A stretch of DNA of 40,069 nt, taken from positions 1 to 40,069 of IMG/VR virus record IMGVR_UViG_3300039206_000080. One strand, written 5' to 3'. A program made the position numbers and the translations under genes. Source of the stretch: a virus. Below are positions 37,502-40,069 of this stretch, one piece after another. Within the stretch, counting starts at the first letter, position 1, and every line of letters begins with the position of its first letter. The notes below the pieces were generated by a model. That model was not told the DNA's origin, did not search any database, and saw only the letters and a list, made by a program, of their open reading frames with translations.

Positions 37502-37701
37502 TGGATATTCTCGCTTGGGGGATATTGGTTGTTTTTTACGTGTTCGGGGTAGTGCCTATTATTGGCAGCATGTTCACATCTGACCTCGGATCTTACTATA
37601 TGGATGATATGAAGCTAGGTATCGTAGTGCACACAGTATTAGGCGGCACTGTTATAGTTCTGGCATCTGTTATCTGGGCGCTATATCAGGTGACATCGTG
37701 A
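37501..37701 (+). CDS. Two-helix membrane protein
   Basis: This 66-residue protein starts at ATG 37501 in a TGATG overlap. Hydrophobic segments lie at about 2-22 (MDILAWGILVVFYVFGVVPI) and 42-63 (VVHTVLGGTVIVLASVIWAL). A small early membrane protein could affect superinfection or membrane physiology; no family recognised. Confidence 0.62.
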   Translation: MDILAWGILVVFYVFGVVPIIGSMFTSDLGSYYMDDMKLGIVVHTVLGGTVIVLASVIWALYQVTS

Positions 37702-37853
37702 CCCCCTGCCCCCACTGCAAAACCCCGCCGCGCATCGTCTGCAAAGGCGTACACTTTGAGGCCGTGTGTGGGTGCAAGGTAATGGTGGGTATGTGTCGGG
37801 ATACGTTGATTATTGAATGGGATAGGTGGGCAAATGGAATCACCAAAAGCTAG
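37698..37853 (+). CDS. Lar-like zinc-ribbon protein
   Basis: The 51-residue protein starts at GTG 37698 in a GTGA overlap. TPCPHCKTPPRIVCKG, CGCKV and the C-terminal IIEWDRWANG follow the layout of Lar-family restriction-alleviation proteins (CPFCG...C-x-C...A-x-x-x-W-N). Lar of the Rac prophage modulates type I restriction and modification; small relatives are common in phage early regions, and their activity is mostly untested. Confidence 0.62.
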   Translation: MTPCPHCKTPPRIVCKGVHFEAVCGCKVMVGMCRDTLIIEWDRWANGITKS

Positions 37854-38031
37854 GCAATGCGCAAGGTGTGGCCAGCACAACATTTGGCCGGACTTGCAGT
37901 GCGTGTGCGATGTGTGCGGCGAAGTAACCTGTATCGGATGTAAGTGGAAGCATGAAGACTGTAGAGACGACGAAGCATTGCCCGAAGTGCACGAATCCCA
38001 ATCTGGGACTAATCCGCAGCCAGAATATTAA
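37834..38031 (+). CDS. Cys-rich small protein
   Basis: The 65-residue product from ATG 37834 overlaps the Lar-like gene by 20 bases. CARCGQHNIWPDLQCVCDVC and CIGCKWKHEDC give seven or eight zinc ligands, enough for two zinc sites. Its C-terminal third is polar and overlaps, in another frame, the following zinc-ribbon gene by 80 bases. Possibly only one of the two is translated well. Confidence 0.5.
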   Translation: MESPKARQCARCGQHNIWPDLQCVCDVCGEVTCIGCKWKHEDCRDDEALPEVHESQSGTNPQPEY

Positions 38032-38098
38032 GGTTTGCTCTGACTGCAATTTGATAATTAACTGGTACTTGGACGAAGGCCAGAAGGAGTTGAAATGA
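37952..38098 (+). CDS. 48-residue zinc-ribbon protein
   Basis: ATG 37952 to TGA 38098. HCPKCTNPNLGLIRSQNIKV plus CSDCNLIINWYLDEGQ is a standard C4 zinc ribbon, and the ending W-Y-L-D-E-G-Q-K-E-L is typical of small phage zinc-ribbon proteins. The stop overlaps the next start (ATGA). The gene shares 80 bases with the preceding frame. Confidence 0.65.
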   Translation: MKTVETTKHCPKCTNPNLGLIRSQNIKVCSDCNLIINWYLDEGQKELK

Positions 38099-38367
38099 GT
38101 GAAGCAATAAAGGGTTGGCTATGCTCTAAATGTGGCCCACTGCATTACGATGAAGTTGACGCGGTAGACCAAACAATAGGCTGCACGAGATGCGGCGGCG
38201 TGATGTGGAGTGATGACGATATAACTATTTCACCCCTCTACACAACCGACCACGCCGAGGAGCTGGCGAAGGCTTTGGAGTATGTGGTTGCATCATCATG
38301 CCTGAATAACGAGGTAGCCGATGGCGCTATTAAAGCCATAACCAACTACCGCGAGGCGACGAAATGA
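38095..38367 (+). CDS. Zinc-ribbon early protein (paralogue of 33834-34265)
   Basis: This 90-residue protein opens with the ribbon: LCSKCGPLHYDEVDAVDQTI, GCTRCGGVMWSDDDIT and LYTTD, nearly the same as in the gene at 33834. The C-terminal helix (AEELAKALEYVVASSCLNNE) is unrelated to the partner domains there. Shared ribbon with swapped flanks indicates duplication and domain shuffling within this genome or import from a relative. Confidence 0.68.
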   Translation: MSEAIKGWLCSKCGPLHYDEVDAVDQTIGCTRCGGVMWSDDDITISPLYTTDHAEELAKALEYVVASSCLNNEVADGAIKAITNYREATK

Positions 38368-38603
38368 GCCAGTGCCAATTTATAGAGTCCCGCCTAAGCG
38401 AGGATTGCGGATGCCCAGAGCAGGACTGGGTAATTAACGGCATATACACTACCATCCACCTAGAAGAAGACGGGGGCGGCCACATACTTTTAACTGATGA
38501 TGGTGGCGACGGGCCGGAGAAGCTAACACCTTGCGACGGAATAGGCGACCTACTTGAAAAGGCGAAGGACTGGATTGCAACACTTACTATTGAGGGCGAA
38601 TAA
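38364..38603 (+). CDS. Acidic small protein
   Basis: The 79-residue, strongly acidic protein (Asp/Glu/Gly-rich, IHLEEDGGGHILLTDDGGDG) has four Cys in the first and last thirds. ATGA overlap with the upstream gene. Such charge is typical of DNA-mimic or host-protein inhibitors, but no family is recognised. Confidence 0.6.
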   Translation: MSQCQFIESRLSEDCGCPEQDWVINGIYTTIHLEEDGGGHILLTDDGGDGPEKLTPCDGIGDLLEKAKDWIATLTIEGE

Positions 38604-38604
38604 A

Positions 38605-38901
38605 ATGAACCACTACCCCAGAATAAAAGGCTATCAAGACGTACCCGCAAACCGCCCGCAGAAAGAGTCCGAGAGGGCGTCTATTTCAGCGCAGGTTGAA
38701 GAGTATCTCCGTAGCGGTGGCGTCATATCAAGCGTCGAGCATGGCGCTACAGGGGATGGGTTTAAGGCTAAGCGGTTAAGGTCTGAGGTAGATGATGCAA
38801 CTAAGAAGATCGTATTTAACAACGGGGAGCGTAATGCAGACCTTACAACAAAGAACCCACGAACAAAAATGACGGGTCATAAAACTTTCTACAGAGAATA
38901 A
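38605..38901 (+). CDS. Hypothetical protein
   Basis: The product has 98 residues from ATG 38605; the longer frame begins inside the previous gene. ISAQVEEYLRSGGVISSVEH is a helix followed by GxGxG-like turns, then a basic region (KAKRLRSEVDDATKKIVFNN). No family recognised. TAAA of the upstream stop almost touches the start. Confidence 0.6.
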   Translation: MNHYPRIKGYQDVPANRPQKESERASISAQVEEYLRSGGVISSVEHGATGDGFKAKRLRSEVDDATKKIVFNNGERNADLTTKNPRTKMTGHKTFYRE

Positions 38902-38917
38902 GCAAGGAGCTAAAGAA

Positions 38918-39118
38918 ATGGAAAACCATAGCGAATGGATTGATGTCGATTTACTGCGCCCAGATAACGACACTAATGTGATTGGCTGTTGTGATGATGA
39001 TGTTTTTGAATGCCACCATTATGACGATGGCGCCTTTTGTGACTGTGTTGGCGAGCCAATAACCGTAACCCACTGGATGCCGCTACCGGAACCGCCATGC
39101 ACTACACCAAACTCCTAG
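38918..39118 (+). CDS. DUF551-like small protein
   Basis: This 66-residue protein has SEWIDVDLLRPDNDTNVIGC at the start and ITVTHWMPLPEPP near the end, matching DUF551 (W-I-x-V... and THWMPLPEPP). The family is common in early or accessory regions of phages of Gammaproteobacteria and of unknown function. AAGGAG precedes the ATG. Confidence 0.82.
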   Translation: MENHSEWIDVDLLRPDNDTNVIGCCDDDVFECHHYDDGAFCDCVGEPITVTHWMPLPEPPCTTPNS

Positions 39119-39192
39119 CCCTAGAAACAGCCTTTTTCATAGGGCTGTACTATGGGCGGGAGCTTTATCACTGGTGGATATGGGCTTTTTAG
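39097..39192 (+). CDS. 31-residue membrane peptide
   Basis: ATG 39097 to TAG 39192, overlapping the DUF551 gene by 22 bases. MHYTKLLALETAFFIGLYYG then RELYHWWIWAF gives a short, aromatic-rich helix. It is the last plus-strand gene before the convergent lysis operon. Low certainty because no good RBS is visible. Confidence 0.42.
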   Translation: MHYTKLLALETAFFIGLYYGRELYHWWIWAF

Positions 39193-39229
39193 TCTACGCA
39201 ATGTTACCGATTACGTGTTGTTGTGTTGA

Positions 39230-39472
39230 CTATTTGGCCTTAGCTTTAAGGAAAAACGACACCAAGGCGATACCAGCCAACACAGCCTGCACTACCACGT
39301 ATTCCAAGCTATCAGGCGCAAGTCCCGCAGCATCAGGCCCAACCATAGCGCCAACCGCAGTAACAGCAGCCACGGCTGTGCTAGGTGCCTTTAAGTTCTC
39401 CTTTTTTAATGCGTCTTTTGCCTGCACCATCGCGGGCAATACTGCTAAAAGTTTCAATAGTAATGGAGCCAT
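39230..39472 (-). CDS. Putative holin-like membrane protein
   Basis: This 80-residue protein is the last gene of the late transcript. Two hydrophobic segments, at about 2-17 (APLLLKLLAVLPAMVQ) and 56-75 (EYVVVQAVLAGIALVSFFLK), flank a Lys-containing linker; a third weaker one lies at 32-50. It ends KAKAK, the basic C-terminus common to holins. GAGAGG precedes the ATG at 8 nt. The endolysin ends four bases upstream. Holin function is inferred from size, topology and place. Confidence 0.68.
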   Translation of the reverse strand: MAPLLLKLLAVLPAMVQAKDALKKENLKAPSTAVAAVTAVGAMVGPDAAGLAPDSLEYVVVQAVLAGIALVSFFLKAKAK

Positions 39473-39476
39473 AATG

Positions 39477-40040
39477 TTAACCTCTCGAAAGATACACCCG
39501 ATTTTTTAACCACCCGAACAAAAAATCTTCTTGCTTGTGGTCGTGTTCTGCTATTGCGATATACTTCTCACCCTGCAAACAATTCAGGGCCGTTAATAAA
39601 ACCTCTTCGCCGCCTTCCTTTCCGCGCTTGTCAAGATAGGCTTTGAGCGTCTTAACCGTGTTGCGGCCTATTGCGCCATCCACTGCAATGTCTGCATAGT
39701 CTTTGCCCTGCCGGTTGAACGCATTTAAGCACCGCTGTAAAAACATTGACGCCCTGGCTGGCCCCATATTAACGCCAGTGTCAGTAAGCTCCTCAGCAAT
39801 GCGCGGCGATATTTCAGCAATCATTGAGAAATGCGGCTTAAAATAGTATTTGTTGGCAATGACTTCAAAAGCGAACTCACGCGGTAACGCTTTCATCGCG
39901 CCGTTGTAGCCATTAGCCCTTGCCACCGCCTCAGTGATACCCCATCGAGTCGGGCCGCCTTTGTCGTTTTCGTGGTAGACGTACTCGCCTTCCACGTCGA
40001 TTATGTGATTTATCAGCCGTTCAATCGTTGGGGTTATCAT
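39477..40040 (-). CDS. Endolysin, glycosyl hydrolase family 108
   Basis: This 187-residue enzyme starts at ATG 40040, which overlaps the upstream stop (ATGA, seen after circularisation); a GTG three codons earlier is possible. The GH108 signature lies at about 14-36: DVEGEYVYHENDKGGPTRWG with the catalytic Glu (usually EGGY, here EGEY), then ITEAVARANGYNG. The C-terminal peptidoglycan-binding region has DTGVNMGPARASMFLQR and VDGAIGRNTVKTL. There is no signal peptide, so it needs a holin. It cleaves the glycan backbone of peptidoglycan. Confidence 0.93.
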   Translation of the reverse strand: MITPTIERLINHIIDVEGEYVYHENDKGGPTRWGITEAVARANGYNGAMKALPREFAFEVIANKYYFKPHFSMIAEISPRIAEELTDTGVNMGPARASMFLQRCLNAFNRQGKDYADIAVDGAIGRNTVKTLKAYLDKRGKEGGEEVLLTALNCLQGEKYIAIAEHDHKQEDFLFGWLKNRVYLSRG

Positions 40041-40051
40041 TTCTTCCACCC
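39990..40051. repeat. Terminal overlap, copy 2
   Basis: Exact copy of 23-84. The bases flanking the two copies differ (C at 39989 against G at 22; T at 40052 against G at 85), which marks the limits of true overlap and the start of primer-derived bases. Confidence 0.95.
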
Positions 40052-40052
40052 T

Positions 40053-40069
40053 GATCGTGACTGGGAAAC
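40053..40069. other. Amplification primer (right end)
   Basis: GATCGTGACTGGGAAAC is the reverse complement of the first 17 bases. Base 40052 belongs to the random part of the primer. It should be trimmed before circular assembly. Confidence 0.93.

Noticed and set aside
1-40069. CRISPR array, insertion sequence, integrase or toxin-antitoxin pair
   Set aside because: No regularly spaced repeats, transposase, recombinase or recognisable toxin motif was seen.

Overview
The window is an essentially complete tailed-phage genome of about 40 kb, sequenced as an amplified viral contig rather than as host DNA. A 17-base adaptor-like primer sits at both ends in inverted orientation. Directly inside, a 62-bp stretch (23-84) is repeated exactly at 39990-40051. 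Joining the two copies closes a circle of about 39,967 bp and restores an intact lysis operon, in which the gene at 273->70 leads with an ATGA overlap into the endolysin at 40040->39477. The virion genes are P22-like: Sf6/P22-type terminase, P22-type portal, scaffold, coat with I-domain layout, gp4 and gp10 head-completion proteins, three gp7/gp20/gp16-like ejection proteins, and a tailspike with a P22-like head-binding domain. The phage is therefore a podovirus. NinG, a DUF1367 protein and GH108 endolysin point to a gammaproteobacterial, probably aquatic, host (inference). No integrase, DNA polymerase or RNA polymerase is visible, so it likely uses host polymerases.

Layout. (1) 39.2-40.0 kb plus 0-19 kb, minus strand: terminase, portal, scaffold, coat, tail, ejection and tailspike genes, then lysis (late region). 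(2) 19-24.5 kb, minus strand: a long run of small genes coupled by ATGA, GTGA or TGATG overlaps, including zinc-ribbon proteins, HTH proteins and 26-residue membrane peptides. Two gene-free, strongly foldable segments lie in front of the 65-residue membrane gene and the ParB-like gene. (3) 24.6-29.8 kb, minus strand: replication/recombination block with a Lin1244-like replication protein, DnaB helicase interrupted by an intein, a free-standing HNH-AP2 homing endonuclease, DUF1367 and NinG, ending at a clear terminator. A 46-residue ribbon-helix-helix gene leads this block. (4) 29.8-39.2 kb, plus strand: early genes with Rad52-like annealase, Gp157, SSB and a dATP/dGTP diphosphohydrolase-like fusion, many tiny genes, and one gene on the opposite strand (metallophosphoesterase). 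A candidate terminated small RNA lies beside that gene.

Control. Transcription of regions 3 and 4 starts from a divergent promoter pair at 29.81-29.88 kb that shares an inverted repeat; the adjacent ribbon-helix-helix gene is the natural candidate regulator. The most unusual elements are the DnaB intein with class 3 features (Ala1 plus the Trp-Cys-Thr triplet), a run of attC-like imperfect palindromes that separate single-ORF units after ssb, an apparent AUC start codon behind a near-perfect Shine-Dalgarno sequence, an in-frame stop in a small early gene, and several structured RNA candidates.
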